A stretch of 64,000 nucleotides of DNA from CAVVZJ01 sp963752755. GTDB lineage: Bacteria > Planctomycetota > Planctomycetia > Isosphaerales > Isosphaeraceae. Below are positions 31,022 through 38,875 of the stretch, one piece after another. The translations under genes and the position numbers were made by a program. The stretch's first letter is position 1. Every line of letters starts with the position of its first letter. The stretch is taken from the NCBI GenBank assembly GCA_963752755.1, contig CAVVZJ010000003.1:1181518-1245517 (forward strand). Reading direction: 5' to 3'. The notes beneath the pieces are model-generated. The model was not told where the DNA came from and ran no database searches. It saw nothing but the letters and a program-made list of their open reading frames with translations.

Positions 31022-31933
31022 TCAGCGCCTCGGCCAGACGCGGTCGCCGGTCATGTTGGTGGCGATCCGATAGAGGCTCTTTCCGGCGGTGATGTAGAGC
31101 GTCTTGCCGTCGGGGCCGCCGAACTCGACGTTGGTGGGGACCTCGGGCGTCGGGATGTAGCCGACGGCGACCCCCTTGGGGTCGTAGATGTAAACGCCGG
31201 AGATCCGGCCGGCACCGGCGGCGGCGACGATCAGGCCGTCGGTCGTCACGGTCAGGCCGTCGATGCCACGACCTTCGCCGAAGTTCTTCAGGACGCGGGG
31301 TTTGCCGGCCACGTCACCGTCGGTTGAGAGCGGCACGGCGAGCAAGGCGCGGCGGTCGGAGCCGTTGTCGGAGACGTAGAGCGTCTTGCCGTCGGGGCTG
31401 ACGGCGAGACCGTTGGGCCTGGTGGCGGTGGTGTCGAGGCGGTGGACCGAGCCGTCGGGGTCGACCCGATAGACCGACTCGTGGTCCAGCTCGCGGGGCT
31501 CGTTGCCGACGTAGCGGGGGTCGGAGAAATAGACGCGGCTCTCGCGGTCCACGGCGACGTCGTTGGGGCTGTTGAACCGCTTGCCCTCGAAGCGGTCGGC
31601 GAGGGTGCGGACGTTGCCGTCGGCTTCGGTGATCGAGATCCGGCGATTGCCGCCGGTGTTGGCCCCCTCGGCGGCGACGAGGCGACCTTTGGGGTCGAAG
31701 ATCAGGCCGTTGGACCGGCCGCTGGGCTCGCGGAAGACGGTGGTTTTGCCAGTCTCGGGGTCGAACCGGAGGATGCGGTTGCCGATGTCGGAGAAGAGGA
31801 TCGAGCCGTCGCCGGCCATCGCGCCGCCTTCGGTGAACTCGCCTTCGCTCCAGAGCTTTTCCAGCTTGGCGCCCGAGGGGACGAGGTCGGGCGGGGCGGC
31901 GAGGGCGGCGAGGGCGAGCGTCAGGGCGAGCAT
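31022..31933 (-). CDS. SMP-30/gluconolactonase/LRE-like secreted beta-propeller protein
   Basis: 303 residues, intact. A signal peptide (MLALTLALAALAAPP) is followed by a six-bladed propeller with family landmarks: EGGAMAGDGSILFSDIGNRI, SNGLIFDPKGRLVAAEGANTG, FNSPNDVAVDRESRVYFSDP and RPNGLAVSPDGKTLYVSDNGSDRR. The metal-binding Glu, Asn and Asp positions of SMP-30 lactonases appear present. It probably hydrolyses a sugar lactone or similar ester outside the cytoplasm. The ATG at 31933 follows GGAG at 7 bases. Confidence 0.85.
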   Translation of the reverse strand: MLALTLALAALAAPPDLVPSGAKLEKLWSEGEFTEGGAMAGDGSILFSDIGNRILRFDPETGKTTVFREPSGRSNGLIFDPKGRLVAAEGANTGGNRRISITEADGNVRTLADRFEGKRFNSPNDVAVDRESRVYFSDPRYVGNEPRELDHESVYRVDPDGSVHRLDTTATRPNGLAVSPDGKTLYVSDNGSDRRALLAVPLSTDGDVAGKPRVLKNFGEGRGIDGLTVTTDGLIVAAAGAGRISGVYIYDPKGVAVGYIPTPEVPTNVEFGGPDGKTLYITAGKSLYRIATNMTGDRVWPRR

Positions 31934-32075
31934 CGGGAAGGCTCCGGTTGCGGGGATCAGGTCGGTGGTTGAGGGAAAGGCTAAGGGTGGCTGGCGGGGA
32001 GGTCAAGGAGGTGGTCGAGGTTCCGGGGGACGGTGCGGGGGTGGGGGCGGATTCCCCACAAAGGCCCGAACGACG

Positions 32076-32119
32076 CGAAGGTTGCCCGAAGGATCATCGC
32101 ATCCTTCGGGCAACCTTCG
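32076..32119. terminator. perfect 19-bp hairpin downstream of the 34102-32145 gene
   Basis: CGAAGGTTGCCCGAAGGAT at 32076-32094 is exactly complementary to 32101-32119, with loop CATCGC. There is no U-tract on either side. It lies 26 bases beyond the stop of the leftward gene and may stabilise or end its transcript. Confidence 0.6.
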
Positions 32120-32144
32120 GAGGACTGGCCGGGAACGGCGTGGC

Positions 32145-34102
32145 TCAAGGCAAGGCCGCCGGGCCGATCGAAGGCGGCAGGAACCGGAGATTGATGCCAT
32201 TGCGGGTCACCTTGCCGTTGATCCCGCGGGAGGTGGAGAGGAGCTGGACGTTCTGCCGGATGGGCAGTTCGATGTGGTCGAGCGGGCGGCCGATGATCGT
32301 GGTGTCGATCGCGGCACCGGCGGCGACCAGGTTGACCGTGGATCTGCCGTTGATGACCAGGCCCTGCACTCCCTCGGCGGCGAACCGCTTGAGGGTGCCG
32401 GTCACGTCCACCAGAGCGGCGTCGCGGAGGCCGGGGTAGAACGACTCGGTGAGGCCGGAGAGTCGGTTGGGCGAGTCGAGCGTGATCGTATCCACGATCG
32501 CCAGGTTATTCGTGGGGTTGTAGAGCGTGACCACGTTCTGGCCCTTGCTGTTGACGCCGGTGATCTCGGCCAGGGCACCTTCGAGCGAGCCGAGGCCGGT
32601 AAAGGGGCTGGGCAGGAGGGCGCCGGTCGGCCCGGCGTTGATGAAGCCGCCGCTCCTGCTAGCGGGCAGCGGGGCGCGGTCGGTCTCGGCGAGGCTGGTC
32701 GAGGTGGCCGCGAGGGCGACCAAGCCGAACTGGTTGAGGTTCGGCTGGGCGGTGTCGAAGTGGCCGGCGGCGTCGAGGTAAATCGTGCCGGAGCCGGGCA
32801 CGCCGGTCGCGCCGCCGGTCAGCGAGAGTTCGCGGGTGGGCTTGTAGGCCGCCTCGAGCACGGCCTTGCCGGTGGCGAGGCTCTCGGCCAGGTTGATCGA
32901 GACCGCGACACCGGGCGTACCGGCCTGGACCAGCACGGTGGTCGTGGCGTTGCTGCCGATGCCGTCCACAGCCGTTAGACCGGCGGTCACGACATCGGTG
33001 CCTGCGATGGTGAAGGAGCCGACCGGGGTGCCGGTGACGGAATCGAAGGCCAGGAGCGTCTGGCCGTCGCCGACGAGCACGACCTGGCGACCGTTGGCAG
33101 AGGCCAGGCCCAGCGCCGGCTCGGGCGAGCTGAGCGTCGGCAGTGGGATGGAGAAGGTCGGGGCGCCGGTCAGGCCGTTGTAGCGGATCAGGAGGTTGGA
33201 GGTCGGGTCGATGGCGAAGAGCTGGGGATTGTCCAGCGGCGGCGTGGGCAGTGGGCCGGCGTCCACACGAGTGACCTTGAAGTCGATGCCGGTCGGAGGC
33301 GACGGCTGGAGCTGGGCGTTGGTGGCCTGTGTGGTGGAAAGCGTCGCCGTGGTGGACGTGTTGGTCGTACTCGCCAAGCCGCCCGCCCCTCCGACCGCGG
33401 TGGTCGTCGAGCTGGCGAATGCGCCGAGGAGGTGGCGGCCGACGTGGCCGTCGTGGTGGCCGTGTTCGTCACCGCCTGACCAATCGTGAACTGCCCGAAG
33501 TTGGCCGCCGTGTTGAAGATCTGGTTGGGGTTGCTCGTCACGACCACCGGCGCCGTGCCCTGGACCAGGTGGACCTCGGTGTGGCGGCCGAGCGAGTAGA
33601 GTTCGAGCTGGAGGACGCCGCCGGTCAGGTTGATGTAGCCATTGTCGACCAGGGCAAACTGGGGCATGACCACCGCCGCGATCGCGTTGGCCCCCACGTT
33701 CGACGGGCTGTAGGCCGGTGTGTTGGCGTCGCGGATGCTCGCCAGGGGCGCCACCCCGCGGCCGATGACCTTGGCGACGATCCGGCTGGAGTTGTCCGTG
33801 AGGTTATAGACGAGGTTCAGCACGCCGTTGGTGACGGTCGTGCCCTTGAGGGTTCCCTTACCGTAAAGGGTCACGATGGCCGTGTGGCCGTCGGGCGTCT
33901 TGTAGGTGAACCGCCGGTCGGCGACGGGGATGCGGTTGCCGTTGGAATCGACGTTCTGGAGCTGGACGATCAGCCGCGAGAGGTCCTGGTCGTTGATCGG
34001 GGTCCCGTTGACCAGCTCAGTGCGGGCATTCAGGAGCCTTCGGTCTTCCAGACTCTCAAGCACCGGCCTCGACCGGCGCCGTTCCCTCCTGGGCGTGCGC
34101 AT
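32145..34102 (-). CDS. large secreted protein with planctomycete LE-LEDRRLL N-terminal motif
   Basis: About 652 residues. The N-terminus MRTPRRERRRSRPVLESLED-RRLLN is the basic LEPR-XLL-type motif found at the start of planctomycete surface and secreted proteins. The rest is Thr/Ala/Gly-rich beta sequence. The second half has propeller-like repeats (LLIRYNGLTGAPTFSIPLP, LLAFDSVTGTPVGSFTIAG), as in adhesin or surface beta-propellers. The ATG at 34102 follows GGGAGGG. One frame change occurs near 33430 in the Ala/Thr-rich linker. It is divergent from the repeat-tailed secreted protein at 34436. The function is probably cell-surface; no enzyme motif is seen. Confidence 0.72.
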
Positions 34103-34435
34103 GGCGGCGTCCCTCCCGTCCCAAGGCGTATCTCGTCGGGACCTCGGCCCGTGGCCGCCGCGCTGGCGGAGGGGGCTGGTCCCGTCACGCAAGATCAAAT
34201 CGGCAAATTCGGCCACCCGGCATGACCGCGCCACCGAGATTTCTCGGTGTGACACCAACGACCCCCACGACCATCCGCCGGCTTGTTCGACCGATACCGG
34301 CCCGCGCTCAGCCCTGGAATCCCCCGGCCTGGATCGCTACACTCGGCAAAACTCGAATCACCTGGCGGGCCTTGCATCCACGCTTGATGCGCGACCCGCG
34401 ATCCCCGACTTGACTCGACAGGAAGGAGACGACTG
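34103..34435. promoter_or_regulatory. divergent intergenic region
   Basis: 332 bases between two divergent secreted-protein genes, so it should hold both promoters. I see no convincing -35/-10 pair or operator. The strong AAGGAG at 34423 belongs to the rightward gene. Confidence 0.35.
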
Positions 34436-35482
34436 GTGCGCCGCTTCGCCACGCTCGCGTTGTCGCTATTGCTGCTGCTCGGCCTGACCGTGGCCGGGCG
34501 CCTGGCGGCCCAGGATGAGAAGAAGGAGGCCGCCAAGCCGGCCCCGGCCGACGCCGAGAAGTCCCCGGTCAAGGACCAGGACAAGGCGAAGGCCCCCGAC
34601 GCCGGCAAGGCCGAGACCAAGGAAGCCGAAGCCGCGCCGCCCCCGATGCAGAGCCTCACGCCCCCGGACGCCATCCCGCCCGAGGTCGAGCAGAAGCTCG
34701 AAGCCGCTCGCAAGGCCGTCGCCGAGGCGATCGTCGCCGCCCAGGACGCCAACCTGGTGGACTCCACCATCAACCCCCCGCCGATCCTCGATATCCTCCT
34801 GCTCGGCCGCGCCGACGACAAGGCCACCCTCTCCAAGATCGCCGGCAAGACCGTCGAGGCCGGCGTCAGCCCCGAGGTCTTCGGCGCCTGGTTCACCGGC
34901 TACGGCCAGCTTGAAAACATCACCGCCGAGAAGAACGTCCGGATCGTGCCCCCCTCCAAGGGACTGAAAGCTTACTACGACCGCCGCGCCACCCTCTTCA
35001 ACCGCTACATCGACGAGGCCCGCAAGGACAAGGGCTCCCCCGAACAGCCCAAGGAAGAGATGAAGAAGGGCGAGGCCCCGACCCCGAAGGTGGACGAGCA
35101 ACCCAAGGAAGCCACCAAGAACGCCACCCCCAAGGCCGAAGAGAAGAAAGACCAGCCCAAGGACGAGCCCAAGGCCGAAGAACCCAAGAAGGACGAGACT
35201 CCCAAGGACGAACCCAAGGCCGAGGAACCCAAGAAGGACGAGACTTCCAAGGACGAGCCCAAGGCCGAGGAACCCAAGAAGGACGAGACTTCCAAGGACG
35301 AGCCCAAGGCCGAAGAGAAGAAGGACGAGACTTCCAAGGACGAGCCCAAGGCGGAAGAGAAGAAGGACGAGCCCAAGCCCGAGGAGCCCAAGGCGGAAGA
35401 GAAGAAGGACGAGCCCAAGCCCGAGGAGCCCAAGGACGAGGAGTCCAAGGACGAGGAGTCCAAGGACGAGCAGCCCGAGTGA
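34436..35482 (+). CDS. secreted protein with Lys/Glu/Pro tandem-repeat tail
   Basis: 348 residues. A signal peptide (to about residue 25, LAAQ) is followed by a charged linker, then an ordered domain at residues 75-185 (IPPEVEQKLEAARKAVAEAI, DILLLGRADDKATLSKIAG, VFGAWFTGYGQLENI). The remaining 150 residues are a degenerate repeat of KDEPKAEEPKKDET-type units. The tail is highly charged and probably disordered. The start is the GTG at 34436 behind AAGGAG at 8 bases. A terminator follows at 35526. Function unknown; the tail could bind polyanions or wall polymers. Confidence 0.75.
   Translation: MRRFATLALSLLLLLGLTVAGRLAAQDEKKEAAKPAPADAEKSPVKDQDKAKAPDAGKAETKEAEAAPPPMQSLTPPDAIPPEVEQKLEAARKAVAEAIVAAQDANLVDSTINPPPILDILLLGRADDKATLSKIAGKTVEAGVSPEVFGAWFTGYGQLENITAEKNVRIVPPSKGLKAYYDRRATLFNRYIDEARKDKGSPEQPKEEMKKGEAPTPKVDEQPKEATKNATPKAEEKKDQPKDEPKAEEPKKDETPKDEPKAEEPKKDETSKDEPKAEEPKKDETSKDEPKAEEKKDETSKDEPKAEEKKDEPKPEEPKAEEKKDEPKPEEPKDEESKDEESKDEQPE
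35130..35470 (+). repeat. in-gene tandem repeat coding for K/D/E/P units
   Basis: A 42-base unit encoding KDEPKAEEPKKDET occurs about four times, then breaks down into 30-base (KDEPKPEEPK) and 15-base (KDEES) units. The whole array is in frame with the host gene. The shortening units suggest slippage. Confidence 0.85.
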
Positions 35483-35525
35483 ACTCCAGGCTGGGCCGCC
35501 ACGCCAGGCCGTCGGTTCGCGGAGG

Positions 35526-35560
35526 GGGACGGGCCCGAGCGCCCGTCCCTCGGCTTTTTT
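35526..35560 (+). terminator. rho-independent terminator
   Basis: The stem GGGACGGGC / GCCCGTCCC has loop CCGAGC and is followed by TCGGC and T6. It lies 44 bases after the repeat-tailed gene. Confidence 0.85.
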
Positions 35561-35884
35561 CCGGGGGCCGCCCGGAATCGCGTGAGCCCCCCGACTCCCC
35601 TCCGCAGACACCTTTTCTGGACTCGGGCGGGCCGCCGACCGGCGGACCCGCAAAAAAAGGCCGGCACTCCGGACCGGCACCTTGGCGGGCCGTTCCGGGC
35701 CTGTTAGCATATTCCCCCCGAACTCGATGGGAATCCGGCCGCTCGGGGTGGGCCGCTTCCCACGACTCGGACCGGACTCTCAACCGGCCCGGCCCGTGCG
35801 CGACCGTGCCGCGTCCGTCCGTCCGCGGGCTCTCGCACCCAGGCCCCGAGTCCGACCCGAAGCCGCGCGAGGGGGGCGGCCGCC
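35561..35884. other. intergenic region upstream of the diadenylate-cyclase-like gene
   Basis: It contains a CGCCGACCGGCGG hairpin, an A7 run and GCGGGCCG sequence. No gene or clear promoter is seen; the TTAGCATATTCCCC at 35703-35716 is the only AT-richer spot. Confidence 0.35.
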
Positions 35885-36835
35885 GTGACGCCGACCGCGC
35901 TGAACAAGCCAATGGCGAGCCTGCTCGGGCTGGCCTGCGAGGCCGTGCCCGACCTGGGCGCCGAGGCCGTCCTGATCATCGCCGAGGGCTCCCTCGACTG
36001 GGAAGGCCTCCGCGAGCTGGCCGGCGACGCCCGCGTTTTGGTCGCCACCCCGAACAACAAGCACCGCGAGGCCGCCATCGCCGCCGGCCTGACCGGCGTC
36101 GAGGTCGAGCCGACCGAGGCCTCGATCGCCGAACGGATCAGCCTCGCCTTGATCCAGGCCGTCGCCGACGGCCAGCTCAAGGCCGGCGCCCGGGTTCTGG
36201 TCGTCTATTCCGGATTCGAGGCCGAGACGCTCGACTCGATCACGATCATCCGCCTCGGCGAGCACCTCGAACGCCTCACCGCCCGCGACCTCCGGGCCCT
36301 CGAAACCAGCGTGCCGTTCGAGACGCTGAAGGCCGTCGTGGACGTGGCCGTCGAGATCGGCCGCGAGGGCCGCGAGGGCAAGGCGGTCGGCACCTTGCTC
36401 GTCGTCGGCGACGCCCGCGACGTCCTGGCCCGCTCCCGAACCCTCGGCTTCGACCCCTTCAAGGGCTACCGCCGCAAGGACCGCAACATCCGCGACGGCA
36501 AGGTCCGCGAGGCCCTCAAGGAGATCGCCCAGCTCGACGGTGCCTTCGTCGTCAGCCGCGACGGCACGGTCGAGGCCGCCTGCCGGATCCTCGACGCCCC
36601 CACCACCGGACTGACCCTCCCCAAAGGTCTCGGCACCCGCCACTGGGCCGCCGCCGCCATCACCAACGCCACGACCGCGATCGCCGTCGCCGTCAGCCAG
36701 TCCACCGGCACCGTCCGGATCTTCCAGGACGGCGAGGTCGTCCTCCGCATCGCCCCCATGCGCCACGTCCGCGCCATGAAGTGGCACGACACCGACACAG
36801 AGCCCACCCCCTCGAAGGGCGAGAAGGGTTCCTGA
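35885..36835 (+). CDS. DacZ-like diadenylate cyclase (c-di-AMP synthase)
   Basis: 316 residues, intact. The N-terminal half (residues 20-135) resembles a pyruvate-kinase C-terminal alpha/beta domain (AVLIIAEGSLDWEGLREL, VLVVYSGFEAETLDSITIIR). The C-terminal half is a DisA_N (DAC) domain with the DGA motif in LDGAFVVSRDGTVEAACRIL near residue 218 and GTRHWAAAAITNATTAIAVA near 250. This two-domain order is that of archaeal DacZ enzymes. The DAC family normally has RHR; here it is RHW. It makes c-di-AMP from two ATP if active. The start is the GTG at 35885; an ATG nine codons on is possible. It stands alone, followed by a tandem array. Confidence 0.8.
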   Translation: MTPTALNKPMASLLGLACEAVPDLGAEAVLIIAEGSLDWEGLRELAGDARVLVATPNNKHREAAIAAGLTGVEVEPTEASIAERISLALIQAVADGQLKAGARVLVVYSGFEAETLDSITIIRLGEHLERLTARDLRALETSVPFETLKAVVDVAVEIGREGREGKAVGTLLVVGDARDVLARSRTLGFDPFKGYRRKDRNIRDGKVREALKEIAQLDGAFVVSRDGTVEAACRILDAPTTGLTLPKGLGTRHWAAAAITNATTAIAVAVSQSTGTVRIFQDGEVVLRIAPMRHVRAMKWHDTDTEPTPSKGEKGS

Positions 36836-36854
36836 CGCCTTCCCTTTGCGTCAT

Positions 36855-37386
36855 CCTCAATCTCGACCTGATCGCCCCGGAAGGCGCCCACCTCCCATCC
36901 TCAAGTTCGTTTTGTCCGCGCCCCCGCTTCCGACGCTCGCGGCCTTCCGCCGAGTTCGTTTTGTCCGCGGCCCGGTCGCCGGCTTGTGGGCGTCAATCTC
37001 GACGCAAACCGTCGGGACACACCGCGAGTTCGTTTTGTCGGCGGCTCAAACGTCTTACTGGCGCCGTCATTCTCGACGTAATCCCTCAGAGCGACGCCTT
37101 CCCCCCGGCTTGAAGTTCGTTTTGTCGGCGCCTCGTCCTCCCCGGATCGTCCTGCTGGCGACGGCTCGGCTCGCGCCGGGTTCGTTTTGTTTCGGGTCCG
37201 ACCGCCCGCGATCCGGCATCAATCTCGACGCCATTCCCCCGGAGAATGTGCCTTCCCCCCGGCTTGAAGTTCGTTTTGTCCGCGCGCTCGATGAGGCGGG
37301 AAGGCCCGTTACGGTCGCCGCATCCTTCGGGTTTCCTCCCGAAAGAAATCTTGACGTCTTTCACCCAGTTTAAGGTTCGTTTTGCG
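36855..37386 (+). repeat. degenerate tandem array of GTTCGTTTTGTC units
   Basis: Seven copies of GTTCGTTTTGTC or near variants start at 36905, 36954, 37028, 37115, 37180, 37269 and 37375, with spacings of 49, 74, 87, 65, 89 and 106. Between them a second word, TCAATCTCGACG or a close variant, recurs at about 36858, 36992, 37066 and 37218. CCTTCCCCCCGGCTTGAAG precedes two of the copies 153 bases apart. The array begins about 20 bases after the stop of the diadenylate-cyclase-like gene. Confidence 0.85.
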
Positions 37387-37778
37387 CGGCGGGTCCCGCG
37401 ATGGCTTCGGTCCCGAACCGGGACGGGGCGAGCCGGTCGTCGGATTCTCGGGGGCGGGGTGGATTGGTTTTCCGTCACACCACAGCGCGAATTGTCAAGG
37501 AGCGCGAGAGGGAGCGACGAGTTCGCCGGATGGGTACGGACGAAGAACGCCGCTCCTCGACGGAAGTCTAGCACAGGAATGGTCGTCTGGCCGTCCCTGA
37601 GCCGGGATTCGACCAGGAACCTCCCCATCGTCCTGTCGGGCGGGCTCGGCGATTGGCCGGGCGGGTCGAGGAAGCGGCTGCGTGGCTCTCAGGGCTTTCG
37701 GCGGGGCCGGGAGGCTGGGGCCTTGATGAGCCGGTCGATCGCCGGTCGGACCTCCGTCAGCCGGGGGCTAGCCGGCGG
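37387..37778. other. intergenic region between array and REP element
   Basis: About 390 bases with no credible gene. A CACACCACAGCGCGAATTG stretch at 37477 is the only departure from GC-rich sequence. Nothing else recognised. Confidence 0.4.
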
Positions 37779-37832
37779 CGGGTGGCACTATCAAGCATTT
37801 CTGGGTGCCACTGGCGGCTTGCCCGCCAGTGC
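37779..37832 (+). repeat. REP element, family F copy 1 (3-prime side of the RAYT gene)
   Basis: The head is GGGTGGCAC, then a first hairpin pairing GTGGCAC with GTGCCAC, then a second with CTGGCGG / CCGCCAG. It is an inverted, nearly identical copy of 38453-38506. Confidence 0.88.
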
Positions 37833-37839
37833 TCTCCGA

Positions 37840-38429
37840 TCAGGGTTCGGAGGATTCAAAGAACTCCGCGGGGAGGCCGGAAACCTCCGGCAAATCCGGG
37901 TCGATCGCCCCGTCGGGATCGTAAAATCGACTGGCGCTCGACCATTTCCAGCGGGTGACGTGGGCACATAAGCCCCGGCGGACGGGGTTCAGGTGGATGG
38001 ACTCGATCGCGGCCATCACGGCGGCTTCGGTCCGCAGGTTGCGATCGTACCGCCCCCCTCCTGCCAGAAGCGAAAACGTGCGACACCGGGCCGCTCCCAC
38101 ACCGTCAATCGCCCCAGCAACGGGCTGCGATGGGCCAGGAGGCGCTGCTTGATCCGCGTCGAGAACGGTCGCTTGATCGCCCTCAGGAGCCGGTCGATCC
38201 GGACGCCGGCCCCGGTGGGATAAGCCAGCAAATGAGCATGCTTGGGCATGAAGGCGAAGGCGACCAGTCGGAAGCCCGGGCCGCGCATGGCCCAGTCGAT
38301 GCTCTTCGCCAGGCGCCGACGCGAGACATCGTTGGTCAACAACGGCATCCGTCGGTAGCAGGAGAATGTCAGCTCGTGGCAATCGCCCGGCTCATGGAAG
38401 CGCCGAACGGTTTTTCGATGGGGCTGCAT
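37840..38429 (-). CDS. REP-associated tyrosine transposase (RAYT, IS200-like Y1 family)
   Basis: About 196 residues. The family landmarks are CHELTFSCYRRMPLL at the start, FMPKHAHLLAYP (the HUH metal motif, here HAH), RFRFWQEGGGYDRNL and SIHLNPVRRGLCAHVTRWKW followed by SSASRFY. In relatives the last block usually reads YIHxNPV, with the nucleophilic Tyr; here that position is Ser (codon TCC). The frame changes once, near 38060, in a GGGCGG run. The ATG at 38429 has no clear ribosome-binding site. Near-identical inverted REP copies flank the gene on both sides, the classic RAYT arrangement. RAYTs process and spread REP palindromes. Confidence 0.85.
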
Positions 38430-38452
38430 GGAGGTGAGCGAATCGCCCCGGA

Positions 38453-38506
38453 CACTGGCGGACAAGCCGCCAGTGGCACCCAGAATCAGTCACCAGTGCC
38501 ACCTGC
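38453..38506 (-). repeat. REP element, family F copy 2 (5-prime side of the RAYT gene)
   Basis: On the minus strand it reads a GGTGGCAC head, TTCTGGGTGCCACTGGCGG in the middle and CCGCCAGTG at the end. It matches 37779-37832 with only a few differences in the loop of the first hairpin. Confidence 0.88.
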
Positions 38507-38659
38507 CGTTGGTCCGGCACCGGCAGTTCCTCCAGCGGCAGCGAACTCAGCTCCGCGTCAAGGTCCGTCGCCTCGCCAGCGACTACAACGCCACCCGCGA
38601 TTAAGCGACTTTATGAAAAAAGCATCAAGATCAGTTTCACAATTAATTCGCTTGCCATT

Positions 38660-38875
38660 GATGGGCTTGTGAGTTTACAATCGACCCGTCTGATCAAACC
38701 CTCGACGATGAGGCGTGCCGGGGGCCGGCTCGCCGGGCGCCCGCATGCCGACACCGTCCGGGGGCTGGTTGCCCCAGGGAGAGGGCCACACCCCCGAGTG
38801 AGTGGCCGCGTCCCGGAGCCCGCCGGGCTCACGGGTCCGGCCTCAAGGAGGGCCGCAAGGCCCGGGAGCCGAACC
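38660..38875 (+). promoter_or_regulatory. hairpin-rich leader of the beta-helix/dockerin gene
   Basis: An AT-rich stretch (38603-38660) is followed by about 170 bases with successive possible hairpins, for example GAGCCCG / CGGGCTC, GGGGGC / GCCCC and CCGGCCT / GGGCCG, up to the ATG. It could be a structured 5-prime UTR. It matches no riboswitch class that I recognise. Confidence 0.35.

Noticed and set aside
36855..37386. CRISPR array
   Set aside because: Repeat units are degenerate, spacing ranges from 49 to 106 bases, intervening sequences share words, and no cas genes are nearby.
37246..37971. Open frame of 241 codons across the tandem array
   Set aside because: Its first part is array sequence and the rest is low-complexity Gly/Arg-rich translation running into the REP element, with no protein-like pattern.
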